64,000 nucleotides of DNA from Planomicrobium sp. CPCC 101079 (GCF_007859275.1 NZ_VOHC01000003.1:35963-99962), one strand, 5' to 3'; numbered from the stretch's first letter, positions 44,283-53,223 are shown. Notes: a model not told the origin generated them from the sequence alone. Numbers and translations: made by a program.

Positions 44283-45281
44283 TCATTTCTTTTCAACCGG
44301 CCACCGCCGCGCATTTGCTTCAAGTATGCCGAGCAACTTTTGGCGCCGATTTTTTAAACCGGTCACTGCCAGGTGGAACTCTTCATTTGAAACAACCGGC
44401 AAACCCGATTTACTTAAAGTTTCAAGTTCTAAAGCGGGCGGCGTATTCTTGGATGGAGAAACATAAGTTGGATTGATAGTATCCAAGAAACTATCGATAC
44501 TCGAACGGGCTTCTACAACCAACAACTTGTTCGGTTTACAGCATTCCGGAATGCCATATTGAAGTATAGTCAACGCTTCATCGAAAACTACCAATGCAAC
44601 GGAAAATGCTTCTGTCACATTGCTGGTTTGGTAATAGTGCAGGATGGGGTAAGCTTTATGCTGGGCAGTCAACGTGCTGATTTGATCAGAGTATGATTTT
44701 AAGATCAAGTCGATATCGTGGAAATCCGTTTTATTCCAGGCATTTTCGACAATTTCTCCTCCATGTCTGCCTATACCCGTTACACTATTGGCAAACGACC
44801 GTTTTAACGTTACGGCATTTAAAACAGAAAGCAAATAAGTGACGGCTAACGTGATAAACAGCATCCCGGATCCTGTAGCCAAAACTGTCATGGCTTGCCA
44901 AATTCCATTAGTGGGTTTAAAATCGCCATTTCCAAGCGTGAATACTAAATAACCCGTATAATATAATTTATCTGACCAAGTAGCATATTCATTATTTTGC
45001 GAGCCCGCCAAGGAACCTTGGTCACTTAGGAAAATAAGCGCCCAGCCTATCCACAAAAAGAATATCCATGAAAAAAGAGTAAGCGACAAAATAAGAGGGC
45101 CAGAAAGGCTGAGCACTTGAGGGCGGTCCCTGCCCAATTTCCTCAATAGCCTCCATAAAACATTTGCCAATCTCCGAGTAACAGGTCCAGCTCCGCCGTC
45201 AACCCAAAGCGCCGTCCAAAAAAAGTCCAGTATTCCAGTTACTAAAAGCAAAATGCCGAGCAACAGATAAAATAGTTCCAT
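44283..45281 (-). CDS. Two-helix potassium-channel-like protein
   Basis: This 332-residue membrane protein has an N-terminal hydrophobic segment (about 1-25), two further segments (about 60-85 and 125-150) and, between them, the selectivity-filter motif TLGNGD (115-120), which matches the K+ channel pattern TxGxGD. The C-terminal half (about 165-332) is soluble, partly coiled, and carries no recognised RCK domain. The start was moved to ATG 45281 because aaggagg lies directly before it; an upstream GTG/TTG start would add a segment containing that site. It stands alone. The ion and gating are inferred. Confidence 0.8.
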   Translation of the reverse strand: MELFYLLLGILLLVTGILDFFWTALWVDGGAGPVTRRLANVLWRLLRKLGRDRPQVLSLSGPLILSLTLFSWIFFLWIGWALIFLSDQGSLAGSQNNEYATWSDKLYYTGYLVFTLGNGDFKPTNGIWQAMTVLATGSGMLFITLAVTYLLSVLNAVTLKRSFANSVTGIGRHGGEIVENAWNKTDFHDIDLILKSYSDQISTLTAQHKAYPILHYYQTSNVTEAFSVALVVFDEALTILQYGIPECCKPNKLLVVEARSSIDSFLDTINPTYVSPSKNTPPALELETLSKSGLPVVSNEEFHLAVTGLKNRRQKLLGILEANARRWPVEKK

Positions 45282-45444
45282 ACTTCCTCCTTCCAAAACG
45301 TTGATTGCTCCCAAATAACAAGATGAATAGTTTAATTTAGATTAATGGAGACGCTTAAAAAATGCCGTAAAAACAAAAGTTATGGCTATTGTAGTAATTA
45401 GTTGCGTTTTTTTCTCGCAGTTGCTAGAATTTTTTTGTTCGCAT

Positions 45445-45532
45445 GGAGATGTACCCAAGAGGCTGAAGGGGGCTGACTCGAAATCAGCTAGGGCGTGCAA
45501 GCGCCGCGGGGGTTCGAATCCTCTCATCTCCG
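45445..45532 (+). tRNA. tRNA-Ser (anticodon CGA)
   Basis: The acceptor arm GGAGATG pairs with CATCTCC, with discriminator G. The anticodon stem gctga/tcagc holds the loop ctcgaaa, anticodon CGA. The long variable arm agggcgtgcaagcgcc is typical of serine tRNAs, and the T-arm ggttcgaatcc is present. The 3' CCA is not encoded. A terminator follows at 45544. Confidence 0.95.
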
Positions 45533-45543
45533 TACGTTGTTTT

Positions 45544-45582
45544 GAAAAGCTGAGTTCCTAAAAGGAATTCAGCTTTTTTCAT
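45544..45582. terminator. Terminator after tRNA-Ser, shared with the convergent GNAT gene
   Basis: aaaagctgagttcct and aggaattcagctttt form a stem around aaa, followed by T on the + side. The GNAT gene stop lies inside the right part, so the hairpin probably serves both directions. Confidence 0.8.
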
Positions 45583-46090
45583 TCAGGTTTTTCAGCCAAA
45601 ACATATGAGGTTTTCCAGGTCCCCAATAATCTTTCAAAACAAAACCCGGCTCTCCTAAAATTGATTTCCAGTATCTTTGAGAACTTGGAAAGCCCGCGTC
45701 TAAACAATAGAAGGGCCGGTTCAGCCATTCTAATTCACTTTGAGCTCTCTGCAGCATGAATTTGCCGATCCCTTGTCGCTGGAATTCGGGCCGGACATAG
45801 ACACACCCAATCTCTAAGCAGCCTCTTGGCAAGGCAATTGCCGAAGAAATCATCGGGCCGGGCTGGGAAAGTGCGATCGTACCCGCGACCGTGCCATCTT
45901 TTTCTGCTATAAAAAATAGCTGCTCTGGTTGGTCAAAGCTTTGCTCCACGTTTTTTTGCAGACGGGCCACTTCGTTTTCAAGCAAGCCTTCTTCTTGGAT
46001 ATTCTCACTGACAAGCAATTTGGATAAACAAGCAGTAAACAAATTGTTTGTTTGGTCGGTATCTGCTCTTTTTACTTTCCTGAATTCCAT
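45569..46090 (-). CDS. GNAT-family N-acetyltransferase
   Basis: This 173-residue protein has the acetyl-CoA binding core of GNAT enzymes: strand GTIALSQPG, motif A VYVRPEFQRQGIGKFMLQRA (the Q/RxxGxG/A loop), and the C-terminal YCLDAGFPSSQRYW. The acceptor is unknown. Start ATG 46090 was preferred: aaaggg lies 9 bases before it, while the in-frame GTG at 46096 is only 3 bases from that site. Its 3' end overlaps the terminator after the tRNA gene. Confidence 0.85.
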   Translation of the reverse strand: MEFRKVKRADTDQTNNLFTACLSKLLVSENIQEEGLLENEVARLQKNVEQSFDQPEQLFFIAEKDGTVAGTIALSQPGPMISSAIALPRGCLEIGCVYVRPEFQRQGIGKFMLQRAQSELEWLNRPFYCLDAGFPSSQRYWKSILGEPGFVLKDYWGPGKPHMFWLKNLNEKS

Positions 46091-46323
46091 AGCCACCAGC
46101 CCTTTGTGGTTTTATCTATACCTAGTATGCAAGAAGATGGAGGAGCGCTGCAAATATAAAACCGAAAACCGTCTTTGATTAATTGATGAACAACAGTTTC
46201 AAAAAAGGTTTTAAAGCAACGCAAATCTCAATCTATTGCATCAAGAAAGCGGTGCGTCCTAATCGCTGAACAGCCTAAATTATGTTAAAATAAGGATAAG
46301 CAAAATGAAAGGGATGAAGCAGA

Positions 46324-47034
46324 TTGAAAAAGAATATTCGACCTGGCGCCCTTTTTAGAGGAGCGCCATTAGCATCTTTTGACCATAGACAAAAACAATT
46401 TCACATAAAAAATATTGTCATCTTAGGTGACTCTGTCGCGTATGGCTACGGCACAAAAGGCGGCATTGCAAAACATTTAAAAGAAACATTTGCGGGATGT
46501 ACCGTTACCAATCTTGGCATCAATGGGTTAACAAGCAAAGGCTTGATTGACCGGCTGCGTTCAGGAAGCTGGGACCGTTATTTAAGTTCAGCTGATATGG
46601 TGTTATTGAATATCGGAGGCAACGATTTGCTTCGGGGATTCCGCAATAGCGGAGCAAAAGGCTTGGTCCGCCAGTTTTCGCAGTTAAAAAGGACTTACCG
46701 AAAAAATTTGCTGGACATATATCAACATATCCGCAGCTTAAACGAAGATGTTTTGATCGTCCAGAACAATCTATATAACTCCATGAAGAAGGAATTCCAA
46801 TACTTCGGCTTTACCAATTTACTTTTTCGCATTTGGAATACAGCAATTGGCGAAGATGGAGTCATCATTTCCCGGACAGATATTATGGGCAAGAATCCAT
46901 CTATTTGGCTAGATGCCATCCATCCGAATGAGGATGGATATAAGCTAATGCACGAATTGCTGATGAAAACTTTGAAGACTACAGGCATTGATTTCTCTTT
47001 ACAAGATCAAGCAGGAAAACCTTCACAAAATTAA
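46324..47034 (+). CDS. SGNH/GDSL-family hydrolase
   Basis: This 236-residue esterase-fold protein has block I ILGDSVAYGYG (Ser nucleophile), block II TNLGINGLTS, block III LLNIGGNDLL and block V LDAIHPNEDGY (Asp and His). No signal peptide is visible, so it appears cytosolic. Family members are esterases or lipases of broad specificity. The start is TTG 46324, 9 bases after aaaggga; the nearby ATG opens another frame. It is monocistronic, with a hairpin after the stop. Confidence 0.87.
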   Translation: MKKNIRPGALFRGAPLASFDHRQKQFHIKNIVILGDSVAYGYGTKGGIAKHLKETFAGCTVTNLGINGLTSKGLIDRLRSGSWDRYLSSADMVLLNIGGNDLLRGFRNSGAKGLVRQFSQLKRTYRKNLLDIYQHIRSLNEDVLIVQNNLYNSMKKEFQYFGFTNLLFRIWNTAIGEDGVIISRTDIMGKNPSIWLDAIHPNEDGYKLMHELLMKTLKTTGIDFSLQDQAGKPSQN

Positions 47035-47040
47035 GGAATG

Positions 47041-47068
47041 GCGCAAAGTTTGCGCTGTTCTTTTTTTA
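47041..47068 (+). terminator. Intrinsic terminator
   Basis: gcgcaaa and tttgcgc form a 7-bp GC-rich stem around one base, followed by tgttc and seven T. Confidence 0.7.
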
Positions 47069-47191
47069 TGCATTCCAAAAAAAGGTTTTTCAACTATTTC
47101 CGCATAAAAAGAGTGGAATAGGGGTATTGAAGACGGAAAGTAGATTTTTTTACTTGAGGGCATTCGATACATAGAGCGGAGGTCGAGGGAA

Positions 47192-47734
47192 ATGGACAGT
47201 ATGGTGAAAATGGATAAAATGAATCGAGGCATTGTAACTTCTTTATCGGCGATTGGCATTGCCCAAGCTTTAAAAATTGTGACCCATAAAAAGTTGACAG
47301 GTGTATGGGACTGGAAACAAGCATTCACGACTGGCGGTATGCCTAGTTCCCACTCAGCCGGCGTATCTGCCTTGGCATCTTATGTGGCGGCGAACAAAGG
47401 AGCGAGGCATACCGAAACGGCTTTGGCAGTCGTTTTTGGAACGATTGTGATGTACGATGCGCAAGGGATTCGCCGGCACACCGGTGAGATCGCTCAGCTT
47501 GTAAATGACTTGGAAGACAGTTTCGTTTCCATATCAGGCGATTTTCCGAGTATGACATTCGTGAAGCGTGAAAAAGAACTTAAAGAGCTTTTGGGCCACC
47601 AGCCGATTGAAGTTTTTGGAGGAGCATTATTTGGCGTAGTTCTTGGCCTCATATCTGCAAAAATAGAGAATGACGAAAGAAGGAACAAAAAACGCGCCCA
47701 AAAAAGATTGGCAACCGGTTACCGGACACAGTAA
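47192..47734 (+). CDS. Divergent PAP2 family (DUF212) membrane protein
   Basis: A 180-residue protein of the acid-phosphatase/vanadium-haloperoxidase-related DUF212 family. The family motifs GGMPSSHSAGVSAL and MYDAQGIRRHTGE correspond to the Ser-His and Arg-His parts of the PAP2 phosphatase site. Hydrophobic segments lie at about 14-30, 55-90 and 150-165. Members are predicted phosphatases of lipid or undecaprenyl phosphates, without proof. A ggaggtcgaggg ribosome site precedes the ATG. It is monocistronic. Confidence 0.87.
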   Translation: MDSMVKMDKMNRGIVTSLSAIGIAQALKIVTHKKLTGVWDWKQAFTTGGMPSSHSAGVSALASYVAANKGARHTETALAVVFGTIVMYDAQGIRRHTGEIAQLVNDLEDSFVSISGDFPSMTFVKREKELKELLGHQPIEVFGGALFGVVLGLISAKIENDERRNKKRAQKRLATGYRTQ

Positions 47735-47757
47735 TTTTGGTTAAGCTAGGATCTGCC

Positions 47758-47789
47758 AAAGCCGTTGCTTTCTGCAGCGGCTTTTAAAT
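47758..47789 (+). terminator. Intrinsic terminator
   Basis: aaagccg and cggcttt flank an inner ttgc/gca stem; a short T-run follows the DUF212 gene. Confidence 0.65.
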
Positions 47790-47935
47790 TTGCAAAAAAT
47801 TAATTGAGATATTTTGAAGAAATAAGACATTCTCTTGATATAATGTTAGAATAAATAAACAAATGGTGACAAATGGCCAAATCCTGAAGGAGAGGAGAAG
47901 AATTCCACGCAAATTTCTTTTTATTTAAGTAGTAT

Positions 47936-47949
47936 TGAAAGCGTTTTCT
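47936..47949 (+). promoter_or_regulatory. cre site (CcpA) upstream of cstA
   Basis: TGAAAGCGTTTTCT matches the cre consensus TGNAARCGNWWNCA at every position except the last. It lies 26 bases before the cstA start, downstream of any promoter, where bound CcpA would block transcription. CstA genes are known to be repressed by good carbon sources. Confidence 0.65.
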
Positions 47950-47974
47950 AGAAAATGAAAGTGGAGTGAAGAAT

Positions 47975-49405
47975 ATGATAACTTTTTTTGTGGCAATAGC
48001 TTTATTAATTATTTCTTATTTTACATACGGTAAATTTATTGAAAAATTATTTGATCCTACTGAATCCCGTAAAACCCCCGCTTATGCAAATGCTGATGGC
48101 ATTGATTTTGTTCCTATGCACAAACAGAAAAATGCGCTTATTCAACTATTGAACATTGCTGGGACAGGACCGATTTTCGGGCCAATCATGGGAGCGCTAT
48201 ACGGGCCCGTTGCGTTTTTATGGATAGTACTTGGCTCAATTTTTGCGGGGGCAGTCCATGATTATTTAACCGGAATGATTTCAATCCGCAACAAAGGAGC
48301 CCATATTCCAGATTTGGCAGGGAAGTTTCTTGGAGCAGTATCAAGGCACATAGTGAACTTCTTCGCTCTATTATTGCTTCTTTTGGTCGGAACCGTGTTT
48401 GTCACAACGCCTGCTTCCTTGCTGGCTCTCTTGATGAATGGCAAAGTAACGGTAGGCATAATTATCACAGCTATATTCATCTACTATTTCTTATCTACCA
48501 TTTTACCAATTGATAAAATTATTGGCCGGCTGTATCCGTATTTTGGAGCCATCTTATTGATCGGTACTGCAGGGGTCGGCATCGCGCTTCTGTTATCGGA
48601 TTACCGCATTCCTGAGCTATCGCTTACGAACATGCATCCGGCGGATCTGCCGATTTTCCCGATGCTGTTTTTCACGATCACTTGTGGAGCGTTGTCCGGA
48701 TTCCATGCTACGCAATCGCCGATTATATCCCGGACGGTTGAAAAAGAATCGCAAGGCCGCTACATTTTTTACGGCATGATGATTGCAGAAGGGGTTATCG
48801 CCATGATTTGGGCAGCTGCCGCCATGAGCATTTTCGACGGCCAAACTTTGAGCGGCATCATCAATTCTGGTACGCCTTCTGCTGTTGTCAATGAAGTGTC
48901 TATGACTTTGCTTGGGGCAGTCGGCGGAACAATCGCGGTGCTAGGCGCAATTGTTCTTCCAATCACATCAGGGGACACGGCTTTCCGAGCGGCACGTTCG
49001 ATCATCGCTGATTACATTAAAGTGGATCAGCAAAAGCTGGTGAAACGTTTGATGATTGCTGTACCGTTGTTCATTTTATCTGCTTTGCTGACACAAATCG
49101 ATTTTAACTTGTTATGGAGATATTTCTCTTGGGCCAACCAAGCGACCGCTGCCATTGCATTATGGATTGCAGCGATGTACCTGTACATTCAAGGAAAGAA
49201 TTATTTAGTGGCAATGGCACCAGCTCTATTCATCACCTATATGGTATTTGTCTATATTTTAAACCAGAAAATTGGCTTCAATATGGACTTGAATACTTCG
49301 TTTATCATCGGATTAGGATTAACCGCTATTGTTGTAGCCATGTTTTATATTAAAGCGAAGAAAAACAGGGACGACGAGGTTGAAACTTCTGTCGCTGTTG
49401 AATAA
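47975..49405 (+). CDS. cstA: Carbon starvation protein A family transporter
   Basis: This 476-residue membrane protein with about thirteen hydrophobic segments belongs to the CstA/YjiY family of peptide or pyruvate importers. Family marks are KFIEKLFDP, GTGPIFGPIMGALYGPVAFL, GAVHDYLTGMISIRNKGAHI, SGFHATQSPIISRT and ITSGDTAFRAARSII. Start ATG 47975 follows tggag with an 8-base gap; an in-frame GTG at 47966 lies inside that site. A cre site upstream indicates catabolite repression. A terminator follows at once. Confidence 0.92.
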   Translation: MITFFVAIALLIISYFTYGKFIEKLFDPTESRKTPAYANADGIDFVPMHKQKNALIQLLNIAGTGPIFGPIMGALYGPVAFLWIVLGSIFAGAVHDYLTGMISIRNKGAHIPDLAGKFLGAVSRHIVNFFALLLLLLVGTVFVTTPASLLALLMNGKVTVGIIITAIFIYYFLSTILPIDKIIGRLYPYFGAILLIGTAGVGIALLLSDYRIPELSLTNMHPADLPIFPMLFFTITCGALSGFHATQSPIISRTVEKESQGRYIFYGMMIAEGVIAMIWAAAAMSIFDGQTLSGIINSGTPSAVVNEVSMTLLGAVGGTIAVLGAIVLPITSGDTAFRAARSIIADYIKVDQQKLVKRLMIAVPLFILSALLTQIDFNLLWRYFSWANQATAAIALWIAAMYLYIQGKNYLVAMAPALFITYMVFVYILNQKIGFNMDLNTSFIIGLGLTAIVVAMFYIKAKKNRDDEVETSVAVE

Positions 49406-49438
49406 AGAAAGCGGACTCAAATGAGTCCGCTTTCTTTT
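49406..49438 (+). terminator. Intrinsic terminator
   Basis: gaaagcggactca and tgagtccgctttc form a perfect stem with a short loop and T-run, directly after cstA. Confidence 0.9.
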
Positions 49439-49476
49439 GGGTTTCAGGTATCATTCTAGATAAAGAATGGCTGGAG

Positions 49477-50115
49477 GTGAAGACGGATGGGGAAGTTGTT
49501 TCCGCAAATTACGACGTAGTAATGGCTCCGCTGGAACTCAATCGATTTAAAAAAATACGAACTTCCCTCGTGAAAAAAGCGAGGGGGAGGGTGTTGGAAA
49601 TTGGATCGGGCACTGGCGTAAATTTCCCATATTATGAAAGAGGGGTGCATGTGGACGCCATAGAACCAAATCCTTTAATGATGAACCAAACAAAAAAACG
49701 GAAAGATGCTGCCATAGCTTCTATTGAAACGTATTTAGCTTCAGCTGAAAAACTCCCGTTCCCTGATGATTCTTTTGGCGCGGTTGTTGCAACGCTAGTG
49801 TTTTGCACTATTCCGGAACCCGCTAAAGCACTTCAGGAAATCAAGCGTGTAAGCAAATCTGATGCCACTTTCCTGCTATTTGAACACGTCCGGATGGATC
49901 ATAAGATGTTAGGGAAAACTCAGGATTTTCTGACACCAGCATGGAAAAAAGTTTGCGATGGCTGCCATTTGAACCGCGATACACTTGAACTACTGAAGCA
50001 ATCTGATTTTTCCATTTCCAAAGTCGACTCTTATTTCTATGGTCTGTTTTTAGCGATCGAATGCTCCAATATAAAAGAAGTGAAGCGGATCAATATTGAT
50101 GAGGCCTCGAAATAA
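49477..50115 (+). CDS. Class I SAM-dependent methyltransferase, frameshifted at its N-terminus
   Basis: The open frame encodes about 210 residues with the SAM-binding motif RGRVLEIGSGTGVNFPYY, the acidic loop DAIEPNPLM, SAEKLPFPDDSFGAVVATLV and FLLFEHVRMD (UbiE/phosphatidylethanolamine-type class I fold). The natural start is probably ATG 49487, 6 bases after ggaggtga. It opens MGKLFPQI in another frame that would join the main frame (YDVVMAPLE) if one T were restored after 49510. Either a one-base deletion has damaged the gene, or translation starts at the in-frame GTG 49477 inside the ribosome site, or the read has an error. The SAM core itself is intact. Confidence 0.75.
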   Translation: MKTDGEVVSANYDVVMAPLELNRFKKIRTSLVKKARGRVLEIGSGTGVNFPYYERGVHVDAIEPNPLMMNQTKKRKDAAIASIETYLASAEKLPFPDDSFGAVVATLVFCTIPEPAKALQEIKRVSKSDATFLLFEHVRMDHKMLGKTQDFLTPAWKKVCDGCHLNRDTLELLKQSDFSISKVDSYFYGLFLAIECSNIKEVKRINIDEASK

Positions 50116-50128
50116 ACGGGATTCACAG

Positions 50129-50165
50129 TAAAGGAGCAGCCAATAAAAAGCTGCTCCTTTTTTTA
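50129..50165. terminator. Terminator between convergent genes
   Basis: aaaggagcagc and gctgctccttt flank a caataaaaa loop, followed by T. The minus-strand gene ends just inside its T-run. Confidence 0.85.
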
Positions 50166-50366
50166 TAAACGGGACGCCTGGTGCTTTCTTCTTTTGCTAT
50201 TGAGCCATTTCAAATCAAATGGCAACCAGCAAATAAACGGATAAATAATGATGGCAGGAATTTTGTAGATGTTGTCCGGAAACAGGAAGTAAATCAGGAT
50301 CATGCCGACTGTCAACGCTATATATGTTAAAATGACCAGCCGGCGATTTTCTTTCGCTGTGAACAA
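50163..50366 (-). CDS. Small two-helix membrane protein
   Basis: A 67-residue protein with a short basic start (FTAKENRRL), two hydrophobic segments (about 11-29 and 36-50) split by FPDNIYKIP, and a basic tail NSKRRKHQASRL. The start is TTG 50366, 8 bases after aaggagg; an ATG inside the gap opens another frame. It lies 27 bases downstream of, and in the same direction as, the secreted protein gene at 50394. The size, basic ends and position resemble bacteriocin-immunity proteins, but no family was recognised. Confidence 0.7.
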   Translation of the reverse strand: MFTAKENRRLVILTYIALTVGMILIYFLFPDNIYKIPAIIIYPFICWLPFDLKWLNSKRRKHQASRL

Positions 50367-50393
50367 ACCATCCGCCTCCTTGGGATGTCCCAG

Positions 50394-51053
50394 TCAGTTG
50401 CCAACTAAGCTTGCTGACTCCTTGGTTTCATTTTTGATCAGTTTCGTGTAATTGCTTTTCTCAAACATTTTAAGTTGTTGCTTTTCCATCATGTAGTTAG
50501 CGTTTAAAAGCTTGTAATCCCGTTTAGCGCCGAAATATCCAGTGTCTACCCCATAAATTAGGACAAGTGAAGCAATCGCGCCAACCACTTTTCCGATATA
50601 GGGAATGTAAGAGCATAGCAAAGCTGTTATGGTGATAGCTGCGGCCTTGTCCGGAATCTCGATTGTATAATAGCGCCACTTGCCGTATACCCAATTTCCT
50701 TTTACATCCCCTGAAAATGCATTTCCCTTAACTTCTTCTTTCAAACTGGATTGATTTAGCTTCTGAAGTTCTATTTTTTCCTCCTGAAGCGTCCATTGTT
50801 CTGAAGCGACTGAAATGAATTCATCTTCCACTTTATCACGCACAACCACAACCTTGTCTTTTGCGCCAATGATAGTGGTCGTTACTTTGACTCCATCGTC
50901 CACCTGGCTCGCTGTGTATGCTTCCCCCATGACTTCAATGCTTTCGTTGAATACAACCTTCTCTTGGTTAGTATTTGCCGATGCTTGCGTGGCAAAAGAA
51001 GAAGACACCAAAAGAATGAAGACCATTAAATACCTAATCTCGGCCTTCAGCAT
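50394..51053 (-). CDS. Secreted protein with one hydrophobic helix; possible bacteriocin-like protein
   Basis: This 219-residue protein has a signal peptide (about 1-27, cut near ASA/NTNQ), a polar region rich in Glu, Lys and Val (about 28-115), a GNWVYGKWRYYTIEIP strand region, one long hydrophobic stretch (AAAITITALLCSYIPYIGKV, then VGAIASLVLIYG, about 137-168) and a Lys-rich end. The ribosome site taaggagg is perfect. It precedes a small two-helix membrane protein gene. The layout of exported protein with a membrane-inserting helix plus a tiny membrane partner is that of some leader-bearing bacteriocins. Function is inference only. Confidence 0.7.
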   Translation of the reverse strand: MLKAEIRYLMVFILLVSSSFATQASANTNQEKVVFNESIEVMGEAYTASQVDDGVKVTTTIIGAKDKVVVVRDKVEDEFISVASEQWTLQEEKIELQKLNQSSLKEEVKGNAFSGDVKGNWVYGKWRYYTIEIPDKAAAITITALLCSYIPYIGKVVGAIASLVLIYGVDTGYFGAKRDYKLLNANYMMEKQQLKMFEKSNYTKLIKNETKESASLVGN

Positions 51054-51218
51054 GTTCGATCCTCCTTATCAGAATTTTCAGTCATAAATTTACTATAGAT
51101 TAACATAAAGATATCATTTTGTATACGAGCCAAAGCCCTTAATACAAAGTTCAGCAGCTTATTTTTTTCTGAACATTTTCCAAAATGTTGCAGCGTGCAA
51201 GAAATTTCAGTGCTTGAT

Positions 51219-52028
51219 TCAAACATTTTTTAAGAACCGAATCATTTCCTCATTGCACTTTTCAGGTTCATCCCAGTTGAGGCCATGGCCGCTTTTGTGA
51301 AACGGTACTAGAATTGAATGGGGAATCTTCTTTTTCAACTCTTGTGCCAATCGAAAGGAGCAGGACCTGTCATTTTTTCCGTGAAAGATAGCAGTAGGCG
51401 TGGCTATTGAGCCCAGTTCACCAAGAACATCGTCGTCTCTTAAAGTGGCCATGGAGTGGATCATAGAATGGGCACCCGACTCCATGCCAAGTGAATGGAA
51501 CCAAGTCCTAAATTCCTTTGATTTTCTTTTGTAAAAATACATTTTTGTATATAACGCCATTTGGCGAGGGCGGTCCTGTTGAATCCGGCTAATCAATAGA
51601 TCCACTTCTTTTCGCTTTTTTCCATATTTACAGCCTTTCCGTTGTGTATAGGAAGGGGCAGCAGCTGAAATCAACAGCAATTTTGAGACCTTTTCTCCAC
51701 CGTACAAAGTCAAGAATCGGATTGCGATCGGAGCGCCAATTGAAAAGCCGATGAGCACAAGTTTATGAAGGTGTAGGGCATCAATGACTTTTTTCACATC
51801 GCTTGCAAGTGTATCAAAATCGTAGCCAGTCCAAGGCTTGTCAGATTTTCCGAATCCGCGAAGATCAATTCCGATAAAACGAAACCCATTTTGAGCCAAA
51901 ACACTGGCTTGCCTTTCAAAAAAATTGTGGTTCAGCGGCCAAGGATGAAGGAAAACGACCGGCTGGCCATACCCGAAATCTTCCACATAAATGTTTACGC
52001 CATTCTCGACTTTCACAAAATATGCCAC
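51219..52028 (-). CDS. Alpha/beta hydrolase
   Basis: This 269-residue hydrolase has the oxyanion motif VVFLHPWPLNHN, the strand IGIDLRGFGKSDKP, the nucleophile elbow LIGFSIGAPIAI (Ser), the Asp in IFHGKNDRSC and the His in HKSGHGLNWDEP. These are the features of the arylesterase/non-haem peroxidase-like branch. It appears cytosolic. The start is GTG 52028 after aaaggggg. It is divergent from guaC and stands alone. The substrate is unknown. Confidence 0.88.
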   Translation of the reverse strand: MAYFVKVENGVNIYVEDFGYGQPVVFLHPWPLNHNFFERQASVLAQNGFRFIGIDLRGFGKSDKPWTGYDFDTLASDVKKVIDALHLHKLVLIGFSIGAPIAIRFLTLYGGEKVSKLLLISAAAPSYTQRKGCKYGKKRKEVDLLISRIQQDRPRQMALYTKMYFYKRKSKEFRTWFHSLGMESGAHSMIHSMATLRDDDVLGELGSIATPTAIFHGKNDRSCSFRLAQELKKKIPHSILVPFHKSGHGLNWDEPEKCNEEMIRFLKNV

Positions 52029-52162
52029 AGTTTTACCCCCTTTTAGTTACCTTTCTATATCCTTCGGTCTTATTGGCCAAACAAGCATGCTTCAAGAAAG
52101 GCAGTAAATCACGAGGGGAAAAGATGTTTTGACATTCATCTCTAAATAGAGTACATTATCAT

Positions 52163-52207
52163 ATGGACGAACATTATGAGTTAAAAAACGATAAATCATT
52201 CGGATTT
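52163..52207. promoter_or_regulatory. Possible PurR boxes upstream of guaC
   Basis: ATGGACGAACATT (52163-52175) and, inverted, AAATCCGAATGAT (52207 back to 52195) match the PurBox AWWWCCGAACWWT at 10 and 11 of 13 positions. They face each other across 19 bases; 16-17 is usual in Bacillus. guaC belongs to the PurR regulon in B. subtilis. Confidence 0.45.
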
Positions 52208-52220
52208 AGGAGTGTTAATT

Positions 52221-53204
52221 ATGGATAATGTGTTTGATTACGAAGATATTCAGTTGGTTCCTGCAAAAGCAGTGGTAAATAGCCGTACGGAATGCGATAC
52301 ATCAGTAGAATTTGGCGGACGCACTTTTAAACTTCCTGTCGTGCCAGCAAATATGCAGACGATCGTAGATGAGAAGATTGCAACTTTTTTAGCCGAAAAC
52401 AACTACTTTTATATAATGCACCGTTTTGAACCTGAAAAGCGCCTTGCGTTTGCAAAAGAAATGCAAGAACGTGGCCTTTATGCTTCGATCAGTGTCGGAG
52501 TGAAACCTGAAGAATATGACTTTGTACAACAGTTGGTAGAGGAAGGCGTTACACCTGAATACATCACTATTGACGTTGCCCATGGGCATTCAAATTCCGT
52601 TATTGACATGATTAAGCACATCAAAAAACAGTTGCCTGGCAGCTTTGTGATTGCCGGGAATGTTGGTACGCCAGAGGCCGTCCGCGAACTCGAAAACGCA
52701 GGAGCGGATGCAACTAAAGTGGGCATTGGACCAGGTAAGGTCTGTATCACAAAAATCAAAACAGGTTTTGGCACAGGCGGCTGGCAATTGGCTGCGCTGC
52801 GCTGGTGTGCTAAAGCTGCAAGCAAACCGATCATCGCGGACGGAGGCATCCGGACGCACGGCGATATTGCCAAGTCGGTCCGGTTCGGAGCTTCGATGGT
52901 CATGATCGGCTCGCTCTTTGCGGGGCATGAAGAATCTCCTGGCCAGACTGTAGAAAAAGATGGCAAGCTGCTAAAAGAATATTTTGGCTCTGCTTCCGAA
53001 TTTCAAAAAGGCGAGAAGAAAAACGTTGAAGGCAAGAAAATGTACGTTGAATTCAAGGGTTCAATGAAAGATACTTTGGTTGAAATGGAGCAGGATTTGC
53101 AGTCTTCCATCTCTTATGCAGGGGGCGACAAATTAATGTCAATCCGCAACGTGGATTACGTCATCGTGAAAAACTCGATCTTCAACGGAGATAAAGTATA
53201 TTAA
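52221..53204 (+). CDS. guaC: GMP reductase
   Basis: This 327-residue TIM-barrel enzyme reduces GMP to IMP with NADPH, returning guanine nucleotides to the common pool. It carries [12 protein letters not shown], the catalytic Cys loop [20 protein letters not shown] (GMPR version of the IMPDH loop), [17 protein letters not shown] and the GMP-binding [15 protein letters not shown]. The shorter length and absence of CBS domains separate it from IMP dehydrogenase. Start ATG 52221 follows taggag. PurR-like boxes lie upstream and a terminator follows. Confidence 0.93.
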   Translation: MDNVFDYEDIQLVPAKAVVNSRTECDTSVEFGGRTFKLPVVPANMQTIVDEKIATFLAENNYFYIMHRFEPEKRLAFAKEMQERGLYASISVGVKPEEYDFVQQLVEEGVTPEYITIDVAHGHSNSVIDMIKHIKKQLPGSFVIAGNVGTPEAVRELENAGADATKVGIGPGKVCITKIKTGFGTGGWQLAALRWCAKAASKPIIADGGIRTHGDIAKSVRFGASMVMIGSLFAGHEESPGQTVEKDGKLLKEYFGSASEFQKGEKKNVEGKKMYVEFKGSMKDTLVEMEQDLQSSISYAGGDKLMSIRNVDYVIVKNSIFNGDKVY

Positions 53205-53223
53205 AATTAACCAACTTAACAGT

